Source: T1Sed10-7 sp040904745 (GTDB taxonomy: Bacteria > Actinomycetota > Nitriliruptoria > Nitriliruptorales > Nitriliruptoraceae). Taken from it: a stretch of 13,519 nt of DNA. Under the pieces are notes generated by a model, which worked only from the letters and a program-made list of their open reading frames with translations, was not told the origin of the DNA and ran no database searches. The stretch spans positions 1 through 13,519 of the forward strand of contig JBBDSW010000007.1 in assembly GCA_040904745.1 (NCBI GenBank), read 5' to 3'. Shown here piece after piece: positions 6,323 to 12,812 of the stretch. Every line of letters starts with the position of its first letter. The first letter of the stretch is position 1. Both the position numbers and the translations under genes were made by a program.

Positions 6323-7227
6323 CGGCTGGTGTTCGGGAGCGCGAGCTGCCCGTCCACGTACTCGGCCAAGCCCTCCCCCACGAGACCATCGGCCACACGT
6401 CGGGCGCGGGAGGGCTCGTCCGGCCACCCGGCCACGTCCGGCACCCGCTGCAGGTCGACCGCACCGGTCCGAAGCGCCTGGACCAGGCGTCCACGCCCCT
6501 GCCGATCCGAGCCGACGAACGCGGTCTGGCGTCCGGAGACGCCGGCCGTCCCATCCGCCGGGTCCTGCCCGGAGAACCCCGCCCGTGACCAGGAACAACT
6601 GGTCGCGATGGGGCACACCTGGCAGCGCGGACGTCGCTTGACGCACACCTGGGATCCCAGGTCGAGCATCGCCTGGTTCCACGCCCAGCCACGGCCGAGC
6701 GGCACCACCTCATCGGCCAGCTCCTGCACGGCACCTGCCGAGAGCCGCTGGCCGGCGACGGCCCGCGCCAGCACCCTCGCCGCGTTGGTGTCCACGACAC
6801 CGTGATCGCGCTCCCGCGCGAAGACCTGCACGGCGCGGGCGGTGTAGGCACCGACCCCCGGCAGCGCGAGCAGCGCATCGAGGTGGTCGGGCAGTCGACC
6901 GCCGTGCTCGTCGACGACGACCTGCGCCGCCCGGTGCAGGTGCAGGGCCCGCCGGTTGTAGCCGAGCCCCTCCCAAGCTCTCACCACCTCGGCGACCGGT
7001 GCCTCGGCACACGCGGCAGGCGTCGGGAAACGCGCGAGGAACGCGAGGTAGGCGGGCACGACCCGTGCGACCTGCGTCTGCTGGAGCATCAGCTCGGAGA
7101 CGAGGATCGCCCACGGATCCCGCGTGTTCCGCCAGGGCAGATCGGCACGGACGTCCGCCGCCCAGGCGAGCAGATCCTCGGTGAGACGACGACGTGTGGC
7201 GGCATCCGGTACGGCCGGAGAGGTCAC
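6319..7227 (-). CDS. mutY: A/G-specific adenine DNA glycosylase MutY
   Basis: MutY removes adenine misinserted opposite 8-oxoguanine. The 302-residue product shows SELMLQQTQV with catalytic Glu45; the helix-hairpin-helix LPGVGAYTA at 122-130; and catalytic Asp146 in VDTNAARVLAR. The 4Fe-4S ligands are Cys195, Cys202, Cys205 and Cys211 in the C-x6-C-x2-C-x5-C spacing. The C-terminal 90 residues look like the short winged-helix-like tail of actinobacterial MutY rather than a full NUDIX-like domain. The GTG at 7227 follows GGTGGA closely. The open frame extends far upstream to 8430, but that part is antisense to the DAHP synthase gene and was excluded. Its last 4 nt overlap the helicase start. 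Confidence 0.93.
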   Translation of the reverse strand: MTSPAVPDAATRRRLTEDLLAWAADVRADLPWRNTRDPWAILVSELMLQQTQVARVVPAYLAFLARFPTPAACAEAPVAEVVRAWEGLGYNRRALHLHRAAQVVVDEHGGRLPDHLDALLALPGVGAYTARAVQVFARERDHGVVDTNAARVLARAVAGQRLSAGAVQELADEVVPLGRGWAWNQAMLDLGSQVCVKRRPRCQVCPIATSCSWSRAGFSGQDPADGTAGVSGRQTAFVGSDRQGRGRLVQALRTGAVDLQRVPDVAGWPDEPSRARRVADGLVGEGLAEYVDGQLALPNTSR

Positions 7228-7244
7228 GCTTCCACCGATCTGCG

Positions 7245-7261
7245 GCGGCTCGGGAAGCCGC
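7245..7261 (-). other. hairpin in the mutY leader
   Basis: GCGGCT (7245-7250) pairs with AGCCGC (7256-7261) around a 5-nt loop, 18 nt upstream of the mutY start on the minus strand. It would sit in the 5' leader of the mutY transcript and could limit ribosome access. I found no convincing mutY promoter: TAGCCT at 7263-7268 is a -10 candidate without a matching -35. Confidence 0.25.
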
Positions 7262-7281
7262 GAGGCTACCGGGCGGCGCCC

Positions 7282-7321
7282 CCGTGGGACCACGGCCGGC
7301 GAACCACGCGGTCGACCGTGG
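7282..7321. promoter_or_regulatory. cluster of inverted CCGTGG half-sites in the mutY-DAHP synthase divergent spacer
   Basis: CCGTGG (7282-7287) and CCACGG (7290-7295) form a dyad with a 2-nt spacer. CCACGC (7304-7309) and CCGTGG (7316-7321) form a second, diverging near-dyad. Between the latter lies the perfect 10-bp palindrome CGGTCGACCG (7309-7318). The 183-nt gap must contain the promoters of both divergent genes. A dimeric repressor binding here could affect both, but no known regulator motif was recognised. Confidence 0.3.
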
Positions 7322-7379
7322 CCGTCCACCGCCGCCTCCGGAGCCGGGTAGCGTCGAGCGCGCCGCGTACGACCGCGGA

Positions 7380-7397
7380 GCCGCTCGGGTGAGCGGC
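7380..7397 (+). promoter_or_regulatory. hairpin abutting the DAHP synthase ribosome-binding site
   Basis: GCCGCTC (7380-7386) pairs perfectly with GAGCGGC (7391-7397) around the 4-nt loop GGGT. The stem ends 1 nt before the strong Shine-Dalgarno GGAGGAGG (7399-7406). The arrangement may shape translation initiation or be a protein-binding dyad. No leader peptide or tryptophan/tyrosine codon run is seen, so classical attenuation is not supported. Confidence 0.35.
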
Positions 7398-7410
7398 CGG
7401 AGGAGGAACC

Positions 7411-8520
7411 ATGAACGCGCCACCCGACCCCGCGACGCCGGAGGGTCTCGACGTCCCGGGGACCGCAGATCCCGCTCTCGACGACCGCCACGTCGAGGTG
7501 TTCGAGCCCGTCGCCTCCCCCGCGGCGGTGCGCGAAGAGCTGCCGGCCACCGATGTCCACCATGCCACGGTCGGTCGGGCCCGCCGCGAGCTGGCCGCGG
7601 CGCTGCGTGGCGAGGACCCCCGGATGGTCGTGGTGGTGGGACCGTGCTCGATCCACGATCCCGGCCTCGCCCGGGAGTACGCCGAGCGGCTCCGACCGCT
7701 GGCCGATGCGCTCTCCGACCAGCTCATCGTGGTGATGCGGACCTACTTCGAGAAGCCGCGGACCTCGATCGGCTGGAAGGGCCTCATCTACGACCCGGCG
7801 CTCGACGGCAGCTCCGACGCGTCCCGGGGCCTGCGTGTCGCCCGACAGGTCCTGCTGGACGTCAACGGCCTCGGGCTGCCCTGTGCGGTGGAGGTCCTCG
7901 ACACGATCACCCCGCAGTACCAGTCGGACCTGGTGGCCTGGGCGGCCATCGGGGCGCGGACGGTCGAGAGCCAGGTGCATCGGCAGTTGGCCAGCGGTCT
8001 CTCGATGCCGATCGGGTTCAAGAACGGCACCGACGGCACGTTGGGCGGCGCGAGCAACGCGCTCGGTGCGGCGACCGCACCACACGCGTTCTTCGGGGTC
8101 GACGGGCAGGGTCGTACGGCCGTGGTCCGCACGACCGGCAACCCGGACGTCCACATCGTGCTGCGTGGCGGCAACGACGGACCGAACTACGCCGCCGAAC
8201 ACGTGCTCGCCGCCCGTGACGCGGCCCGCGAGGTCACCGGTCTCGCCCGGCCGGTGATGGTCGACGCGAGCCACGGGAACTCGGGCAAGGACCACCGTCG
8301 CCAGCACCTCGTGGTCGAGGACGTGCTCTCCCAGTGGACGGGGCCGGACCCCGGTCTGCTCGGGATCATGCTGGAGAGCAACCTCGCCCCCGGACGCCAG
8401 GACTGGCAACCGACCACCCCGCTGAAGCACGGCGTCTCGATCACGGACGCGTGCATCGGCTGGGACGAGACCGCCGACCTGCTACGCCGGTGCGCCGCGA
8501 CGGTCGCCGCCACCCGGTGA
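7411..8520 (+). CDS. aroG: 3-deoxy-7-phosphoheptulonate (DAHP) synthase, class I (E. coli AroFGH type)
   Basis: The enzyme joins phosphoenolpyruvate and erythrose 4-phosphate, the first step of the shikimate pathway. The 369-residue product carries VVGPCSIHD, the long conserved stretch from MRTYFEKPRTSIGWKG to YDP, SQVHRQLASGLSMPIGFKNG and DASHGNSGKDH. Metal ligands are Cys79, His288, Glu322 and Asp346; three of the four sit a constant 20 residues from their places in E. coli AroG. The N-terminal 30 residues are extra and Pro/Asp-rich. The start ATG follows GGAGGAGGAACC, an excellent ribosome-binding site. It is the only plus-strand gene here. Many actinobacteria rely on the unrelated class II enzyme, so this is a notable type. 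Which feedback inhibitor it senses cannot be told from sequence; the aroF/G/H choice is arbitrary. Confidence 0.93.
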   Translation: MNAPPDPATPEGLDVPGTADPALDDRHVEVFEPVASPAAVREELPATDVHHATVGRARRELAAALRGEDPRMVVVVGPCSIHDPGLAREYAERLRPLADALSDQLIVVMRTYFEKPRTSIGWKGLIYDPALDGSSDASRGLRVARQVLLDVNGLGLPCAVEVLDTITPQYQSDLVAWAAIGARTVESQVHRQLASGLSMPIGFKNGTDGTLGGASNALGAATAPHAFFGVDGQGRTAVVRTTGNPDVHIVLRGGNDGPNYAAEHVLAARDAAREVTGLARPVMVDASHGNSGKDHRRQHLVVEDVLSQWTGPDPGLLGIMLESNLAPGRQDWQPTTPLKHGVSITDACIGWDETADLLRRCAATVAATR

Positions 8521-8521
8521 T

Positions 8522-8544
8522 CCCCGGATCGGAGGAGGCCGGGG
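8522..8544. terminator. candidate bidirectional terminator between aroG and dtxR
   Basis: CCCCGG (8522-8527) pairs with CCGGGG (8539-8544) around an 11-nt loop in the 30-nt gap between two convergent genes. The stem starts 2 nt after the aroG stop and 7 nt from the dtxR stop. It has no T-run on either strand, so strength is uncertain, but its position fits a shared terminator. Confidence 0.4.
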
Positions 8545-8550
8545 CGGCGT

Positions 8551-9222
8551 TCAGGCGGTGACGGCGGACTCGCTCGGGATCACGTAGACGTAGCGGGCCG
8601 CCTCCGCACCGAGCGCGAACGCGTGGCCAGCCAGCGTGAGCTCCACCTGGTCACCACGTGTGGCCACCTCGGCGCGCTCACCGGCGATCATCCCGTGCTC
8701 GTGCAGGATGTGCATCACGTCCGCGTCGGCCTGGAGGTGTTCGGAGATGGAGTGCAGCAGCACCTCGCCGGCCACGACCTCGGCCAGCGGGACGATGTGG
8801 TCGAAACCCTCCCCGGAACCCGGTATCGGGTTGCCGTAGGGGCTGGTCGTGGGGTTGCCGAGGAACTCCACCAGGCGCTGCTCGACCCGGTCGGAGATCA
8901 CGTGCTCCCAGCGACACGCTTCCTCGTGCACGTGCTCGTGTTCGAGCCCGAGCACGTCCACCAGCAGCCGCTCGGCCAACCGGTGCTTGCGCATGACCTG
9001 CTCGGCCCGCACCCGACCCTGCGCGGTGAGCTCGACGACCCGGTCATCGGAGAGATGCAGCAGCCCTTGCGCCTCGAGGCGTACCACACCCTCCGAGATC
9101 GACGGGGCCGAGAGCCCCAACCGCTCCGAGAGGCGCGCGCGCAGGGCCGGGATGCCCTCCTCCTCGAGCTCGAGGACGGTTCGCAGGTACATCTCGGTCG
9201 AGTCGATCAGGTCGTGGGCCAC
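8551..9222 (-). CDS. ideR: Iron-dependent DtxR/IdeR-family transcriptional repressor
   Basis: The 223-residue protein closely resembles M. tuberculosis IdeR: STEMYLRTVLELEEEG, a winged helix with LSAPSISEGVVRLEAQGLL, VMRKHRLAERLLVDVLGL, HEEACRWEHVISDRVE and NPTTSPYGNPIPG. Metal ligands correspond to those of DtxR shifted by one: Met11, Cys103, Glu106 and His107 for the primary site, and His80, Glu84 and His99 for the ancillary site. Cys at 103 points to an iron sensor rather than manganese-type MntR. The last 75 residues form the SH3-like/FeoA domain. The GTG at 9222 has GGGGGAGG 5 nt upstream. An operator-like sequence lies just upstream, so it probably represses itself when iron is plentiful. 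It is convergent with aroG and downstream of clpC. Confidence 0.92.
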   Translation of the reverse strand: MAHDLIDSTEMYLRTVLELEEEGIPALRARLSERLGLSAPSISEGVVRLEAQGLLHLSDDRVVELTAQGRVRAEQVMRKHRLAERLLVDVLGLEHEHVHEEACRWEHVISDRVEQRLVEFLGNPTTSPYGNPIPGSGEGFDHIVPLAEVVAGEVLLHSISEHLQADADVMHILHEHGMIAGERAEVATRGDQVELTLAGHAFALGAEAARYVYVIPSESAVTA

Positions 9223-9248
9223 CGGAACCTCCCCCTACGGGCTCGGAC

Positions 9249-9267
9249 GGAGGTGAGCCTAGCCTTG
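9249..9267 (-). promoter_or_regulatory. DtxR/IdeR-box-like operator overlapping a -10 element of dtxR
   Basis: The 19-bp sequence CAAGGCTAGGCTCACCTCC (minus strand) matches the IdeR/DtxR consensus TWAGGTTAGSCTAACCTWA at 14 of 19 positions by eye, including the core AGG-TAGGCT-ACCT. The TAGGCT at 9256-9261 inside it is also a plausible -10 element, though no good -35 is seen 16-18 nt upstream. The operator centre is 36 nt upstream of the dtxR start. An operator over the -10 fits metal-dependent autorepression. Confidence 0.6.
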
Positions 9268-9274
9268 GCACGGA

Positions 9275-9324
9275 CCGTTCGGCCGGGCAGCGAACGGCCG
9301 GGGCGGACCCCAAGGTCCCACCCC
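9275..9324 (-). terminator. tandem hairpins after clpC
   Basis: Past the clpC stop on the minus strand comes a stem formed by GGGG (9300-9303) and GGACC (9305-9309) with GGTCC (9314-9318) and CCCC (9321-9324), interrupted by one small bulge. A second stem follows, CCGTTCG (9275-9281) with CGAACGG (9291-9297), loop 9 nt. They begin about 17 nt after the stop codon. Neither is followed by a T-run, which is usual for actinobacterial terminators. They would separate clpC from dtxR. Confidence 0.5.
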
Positions 9325-9340
9325 GACCGCCGGTGATGGC

Positions 9341-11887
9341 TCACTCGTCGTGGTCGCCGGAGTTGTGCGCGTTGTGCTCGTCGTGGTCGCCCCCACCGGC
9401 CAGCTCCACCGGGGGGACGTCCGGAGCGGCCGGCGAGTCCACCGTACGGAAGGCGACCGTGTCGGCGTCCTCGTCGACGTCGGCGACGATCAGCTGGCCG
9501 CCGGGGAACTCCCCGTGGAGGATCCGCTCGGAGAGCTTGTCCTCGAGCTCCCGCTGGATCGTGCGGCGCAGCGGCCGTGCACCGAGCTGCGGGTCGTACC
9601 CCTTCTCGGCGAGCCAGCCCTTCAGCTGGTCGGTGAGCTCGAGGTCGAGCCCCTTGGTCCTGAGCTGCCCCTTCACGCGGCGCAGCATCAGGTCGACGAT
9701 CGACTTGATCTCGTCGTGGCTGAGGGGGTGGAAGACGATCGTGTCGTCGATCCGGTTCAGGAACTCGGGGCGGAAGTGCTTCTTCAGCTCGTCGTTGACC
9801 TGCTGCTTCATCTTGTCGTAGAGCGAGTCGTCGTCCTCCGCGGCGAACCCGACCGTCGGCGAGGTCAGGTTCTTCGTGCCGAGGTTGGAGGTCATGATCA
9901 GGATCGTGTTCTTGAAGTCGACGGTGCGACCCTGGGCGTCCGTCAACCGCCCGTCCTCCAGGATCTGGAGGAGGGTGTTGAACACGTCCGGGTGGGCCTT
10001 CTCCACCTCGTCGAAGAGGACGACGGAGAACGGCTTGCGCCGGACCTGCTCGGTGAGCTGTCCGCCCTCGTCGTAGCCGACGTAGCCCGGCGGCGAGCCG
10101 ATCAGGCGGCTGACCGTGTGCTTCTCCATGTACTCCGACATGTCGAGGTGGATCAGCGAGTCCTCGTCCCCGAACAGGTACTCCGCCAGCGTCTTGGCCA
10201 GCTCGGTCTTGCCGACCCCCGAGGGCCCGAGGAAGATGAACGAGCCTGCCGGGCGCTTGGGATCCTTGAGTCCCGCCCGGGTCCGGCGGATCGCCTTGGA
10301 GACGGCCGCGATCGACTGCTCCTGCCCGATGACCCGCTTGTGGAGCTCGTCCTCCATGTGCAGGAGCTTCTCGGTCTCCTCCTGGGTGAGCTTCAGCACC
10401 GGGATGCCGGTCCAGTTGGACAGGACCTCGGCGATGACCTCCTCGTCCACGGTCAGCACCGTGTCCAGGCCCTCGGAGCGCCACTCGTCCTCGCGGCGCG
10501 AGCGCCGGTCGATGAGCTGCTTCTCCTCGTCGCGGAGGCCCGCGGCGCGCTCGAAGTCCTGCGCGTCGATCGCCTCCTCCTTGCGCTGGCGCGCATCCTC
10601 GATCTCTGCATCGAGGTCCTGGAGGTCCGGCGGGGTGGTCATCGAGCGGATCCTGAGCCGGCTCCCGGCCTCATCGATCAGGTCGATCGCCTTGTCCGGC
10701 AGGTACCGGTCGGAGATGTAGCGGTCGGCGAGCTCGGCGGCGGCGAGCAACGCGTCGTCGGTGATGGTCACCCGGTGATGCGCCTCGTAGCGGTCCCGCA
10801 GGCCCTTCAGGATCTCGATGGTGTGCTCCATCGAGGGTTCCTCGACCTTGACCGGCTGGAACCGGCGCTCCAGCGCCGCGTCCTTCTCGAGGTGCTTGCG
10901 GTACTCGTCCAGGGTCGTGGCCCCGACGGTCTGCAGCTCCCCGCGCGCCAGCATCGGCTTCAGGATCGAGGCGGCGTCTATCGCACCCTCCGCCGCACCG
11001 GCACCGACGAGGGTGTGGATCTCGTCGATGAAGAGGATGATGTCCCCGCGCGTGGTGATCTCCTTGAGCACCTTCTTGAGGCGCTCCTCGAAGTCACCGC
11101 GGTAGCGCGAGCCGGCGACCAGCGCCCCGAGGTCCAGGGTGTAGAGGTGCTTGTCGGCGAGCGTCTCCGGCACCTCGCCGGCGACGACGCGCTGCGCCAG
11201 CCCCTCGGCGATGGCGGTCTTGCCCACGCCAGGCTCGCCGATCAGGACGGGGTTGTTCTTCGTGCGGCGGGAGAGGACCTGCATCACCCGCTCGATCTCC
11301 TTCGAGCGACCGATGACCGGATCGAGCTCCCCGTCACGGGCGGCCTGGGTGAGGTTGGTCCCGAACTGGTCCAGGATCGTGGAGCCCTCGCGCGAGCCCT
11401 GGCCCGAGGCCTCGCCGACACCAGCACCCGCCTTGCCCTGCTCGCCGCCGGCGTAGCCCGACAGCAGCTGGATCACCTGCTGGCGCACCTTGTTCAGGTC
11501 CGCGCCGAGCTTCTGGAGCACCTGTGCCGCGACGCCCTCACCCTCACGGATCAGGCCGAGCAGGATGTGCTCGGTCCCGATGTAGTTGTGCCCGAGCTGC
11601 AGGGCCTCGCGGAGGCTGAGCTCGAGGACCTTCTTCGCCCGGGGGGTGAACGGGATGTGGCCGGCGGGCGCGGTCTGCCCACGGCCGATGATCTCGGTGA
11701 CCTGGTTCCGGACGGACTCCAGCGAGATGTTCATGGACTCGAGCGCCTTGGCGGCGACGCCCTCACCCTCGTGGATCAGGCCGAGCAGGATGTGCTCGGT
11801 CCCGATGTAGTTGTGGTTGAGCATCCTCGCTTCTTCCTGCGCGAGGACGACCACCCGTCGGGCCCGGTCGGTGAACCGCTCGAACAT
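9341..11887 (-). CDS. clpC: ATP-dependent Clp protease ATPase subunit ClpC
   Basis: ClpC unfolds substrates and feeds them to ClpP. The 848-residue product has the double-repeat N domain at about 1-145 (NYIGTEHILLGLI occurs twice). NBD1 has Walker A GEPGVGKT (217-224) and Walker B ILFIDE (284-289). A UVR-containing middle region follows at about 425-460, then NBD2 with GPSGVGKT (554-561) and VVLFDE (622-627). The ClpP-docking tripeptide VGF is at 679-681, so it can partner ClpP. The last 18 residues are unusual: GGGDHDEHNAHNSGDHDE, rich in His, Asp and Glu, with GDHDE twice, encoded by a 15-bp direct repeat (9344-9358 and 9377-9391). The ATG at 11887 begins the universal MFERFTDRARRVV; the ribosome-binding site is weak (AGAAAG). 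Confidence 0.98.
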   Translation of the reverse strand: MFERFTDRARRVVVLAQEEARMLNHNYIGTEHILLGLIHEGEGVAAKALESMNISLESVRNQVTEIIGRGQTAPAGHIPFTPRAKKVLELSLREALQLGHNYIGTEHILLGLIREGEGVAAQVLQKLGADLNKVRQQVIQLLSGYAGGEQGKAGAGVGEASGQGSREGSTILDQFGTNLTQAARDGELDPVIGRSKEIERVMQVLSRRTKNNPVLIGEPGVGKTAIAEGLAQRVVAGEVPETLADKHLYTLDLGALVAGSRYRGDFEERLKKVLKEITTRGDIILFIDEIHTLVGAGAAEGAIDAASILKPMLARGELQTVGATTLDEYRKHLEKDAALERRFQPVKVEEPSMEHTIEILKGLRDRYEAHHRVTITDDALLAAAELADRYISDRYLPDKAIDLIDEAGSRLRIRSMTTPPDLQDLDAEIEDARQRKEEAIDAQDFERAAGLRDEEKQLIDRRSRREDEWRSEGLDTVLTVDEEVIAEVLSNWTGIPVLKLTQEETEKLLHMEDELHKRVIGQEQSIAAVSKAIRRTRAGLKDPKRPAGSFIFLGPSGVGKTELAKTLAEYLFGDEDSLIHLDMSEYMEKHTVSRLIGSPPGYVGYDEGGQLTEQVRRKPFSVVLFDEVEKAHPDVFNTLLQILEDGRLTDAQGRTVDFKNTILIMTSNLGTKNLTSPTVGFAAEDDDSLYDKMKQQVNDELKKHFRPEFLNRIDDTIVFHPLSHDEIKSIVDLMLRRVKGQLRTKGLDLELTDQLKGWLAEKGYDPQLGARPLRRTIQRELEDKLSERILHGEFPGGQLIVADVDEDADTVAFRTVDSPAAPDVPPVELAGGGDHDEHNAHNSGDHDE

Positions 11888-11973
11888 GCGGATGACTTTC
11901 TGGCTGGGGGTCCCAGGGGTCGGGGCTTCGACGGTGACCGGTCATCCGGTCGTCGCCGTCAACTACCCTCCCG

Positions 11974-11979
11974 AATGTA
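11974..11979 (-). promoter_or_regulatory. candidate clpC promoter -10 element
   Basis: TACATT on the minus strand matches TATAAT at 4 of 6 positions and would start transcription about 80 nt before the clpC ATG. No good sigma-A -35 sits 16-18 nt upstream. The region GGGATC then 16 nt then GTT (ending at 11982-11980) loosely recalls the SigR/SigH type (GGGAAT, spacer, GTT), which drives clp genes in some actinobacteria, but it has mismatches and a short spacer. A TTGACG further downstream has no matching -10. Confidence 0.3.
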
Positions 11980-12016
11980 ACCCATGATGTACTGGCTGAT
12001 CCCGTGTCTTGGCGGT

Positions 12017-12032
12017 GGTTCGGCGCCGAACC
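12017..12032. promoter_or_regulatory. perfect 16-bp palindrome upstream of clpC
   Basis: GGTTCGGCGCCGAACC is a perfect 16-bp palindrome about 40 nt upstream of the candidate clpC -10. Position and symmetry suggest an operator for a dimeric regulator. Its half-site GTTCG/CGAAC resembles the ClgR type, known to activate clp genes in actinobacteria, but the inner spacing differs from the CGC-N5-GCG form I recall. It is the reverse arrangement to a mycobacterial LexA box (GAAC-N4-GTTC). Apart from this, the promoter candidate and the hairpin at 12193-12217, I see no gene in 11888-12243. Confidence 0.45.
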
Positions 12033-12192
12033 CCCCGGCGGTTGCCGTCCGCGGCCTTCTGCCCGGTGCCGCAGCGGACATCGGCGAAGCGACCACGGTA
12101 CGTACGGTGCGGGCTCGGCGCGAGCGGTGCAGGTGGCACGGTGGGGCAGCGGGGCGCCGCTCGCACGTAGCTGGAGCCGGGGCGCCGCCGGT

Positions 12193-12217
12193 GACCTGCG
12201 CCCCTACGACGCAGGTC
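12193..12217 (-). terminator. candidate terminator of the lysS-LOG transcript
   Basis: GACCTGCG (12193-12200) pairs perfectly with CGCAGGTC (12210-12217) around a 9-nt loop. It begins 26 nt past the stop of the LOG gene on the minus strand. The stem is strong and well placed, but has no T-run. Confidence 0.5.
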
Positions 12218-12243
12218 GGCGCGGACCGCCCCCCGTCGTCGGG

Positions 12244-12810
12244 TCAGTAGGGCTTGGTCGGGAGCGCACCCGGCTCGTCGTCGTCGAGGTGGGCGAACAC
12301 CTCGTCGACATCGTGGGCCACCGCCCACAGCCCGGCGTAGGTCCGGTCGGCGAACCCGAGCTCGAACAGGTGCTCGAAGGTGGCCAGGAGCGGCTGGAAG
12401 AACCCGTCGACGTCCAGCAGCACGACCGGCCGGTCGTGGACACCGAGCTGCCGCAGCGTCAGCACCTCGAGGAGCTCCTCCAGCGTCCCGAACCCGCCCG
12501 GCAGGGCCACGAAGGCCTCCGCCCGGTCGATCATGGCACGCTTGCGCTCGCCCATCCCCGCGGTGATGACCAGCTCGTCGCAGTCGGTGTCGGCCAGGCC
12601 ACGATCCGCCATCAGCGACGGGATGACGCCGGTCACGTGCCCACCGCCGGCACGAACGGCGGTGGCGAGCTCGCCCATCAGCCCGAGGGCCGTCCCGCCG
12701 TAGACGAGCGCGTCGCCACGCGCCGCGAGCCGTTCGCCGAGCGCTCTCGCGGCCCGGTGGAAGCGCTGGTCGACACCGCCCGAGGAGGCGGCGTACACGG
12801 TGACGCGCAC
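12244..12810 (-). CDS. LOG-family nucleoside 5'-monophosphate phosphoribohydrolase (TIGR00730 type)
   Basis: The 188-residue Rossmann-fold protein belongs to the family of LONELY GUY cytokinin-activating enzymes, which cleave ribose 5-phosphate from nucleotides. It has an N-terminal strand-glycine region VTVYAASSGG, then LVYGGTALGLMGELA, the catalytic GMGERKRAM at 85-93 and PGGFGTLEELLE at 104-115 with Glu112. Members were often mislabelled lysine decarboxylases. The GTG at 12810 lies 2 nt after the lysS stop, and its GGAGGTGA ribosome-binding site is embedded in the last lysS codons, so the two are one operon. The true substrate is unknown; without an adenylate isopentenyltransferase nearby, cytokinin production is not implied. 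Confidence 0.88.
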   Translation of the reverse strand: MRVTVYAASSGGVDQRFHRAARALGERLAARGDALVYGGTALGLMGELATAVRAGGGHVTGVIPSLMADRGLADTDCDELVITAGMGERKRAMIDRAEAFVALPGGFGTLEELLEVLTLRQLGVHDRPVVLLDVDGFFQPLLATFEHLFELGFADRTYAGLWAVAHDVDEVFAHLDDDEPGALPTKPY

Positions 12811-12812
12811 CG

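Noticed and set aside
7228..8430. N-terminal extension of the mutY frame by about 400 codons
   Set aside because: This part is antisense to the DAHP synthase gene, and MutY similarity begins only at the GTG at 7227, where a ribosome-binding site is found.
9344..9391. 15-bp direct repeat considered as part of a repeat array
   Set aside because: Only two copies occur, both in frame inside the end of clpC, and they encode the repeated GDHDE; no array or spacer pattern follows.
9207..10484. A minus-strand open frame of 425 codons overlapping the clpC 3' part and the dtxR start
   Set aside because: It is a shifted frame of clpC, rich in Arg/Gly/Pro, and runs through the terminator and operator region. 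ClpC itself is unmistakable in the other frame.
9350..11980. A plus-strand open frame of 876 codons antisense to clpC
   Set aside because: It mirrors the codon periodicity of clpC; in very GC-rich DNA the opposite strand often stays open. The translation is low-complexity Leu/Val/Arg/Asp with no recognisable domain.
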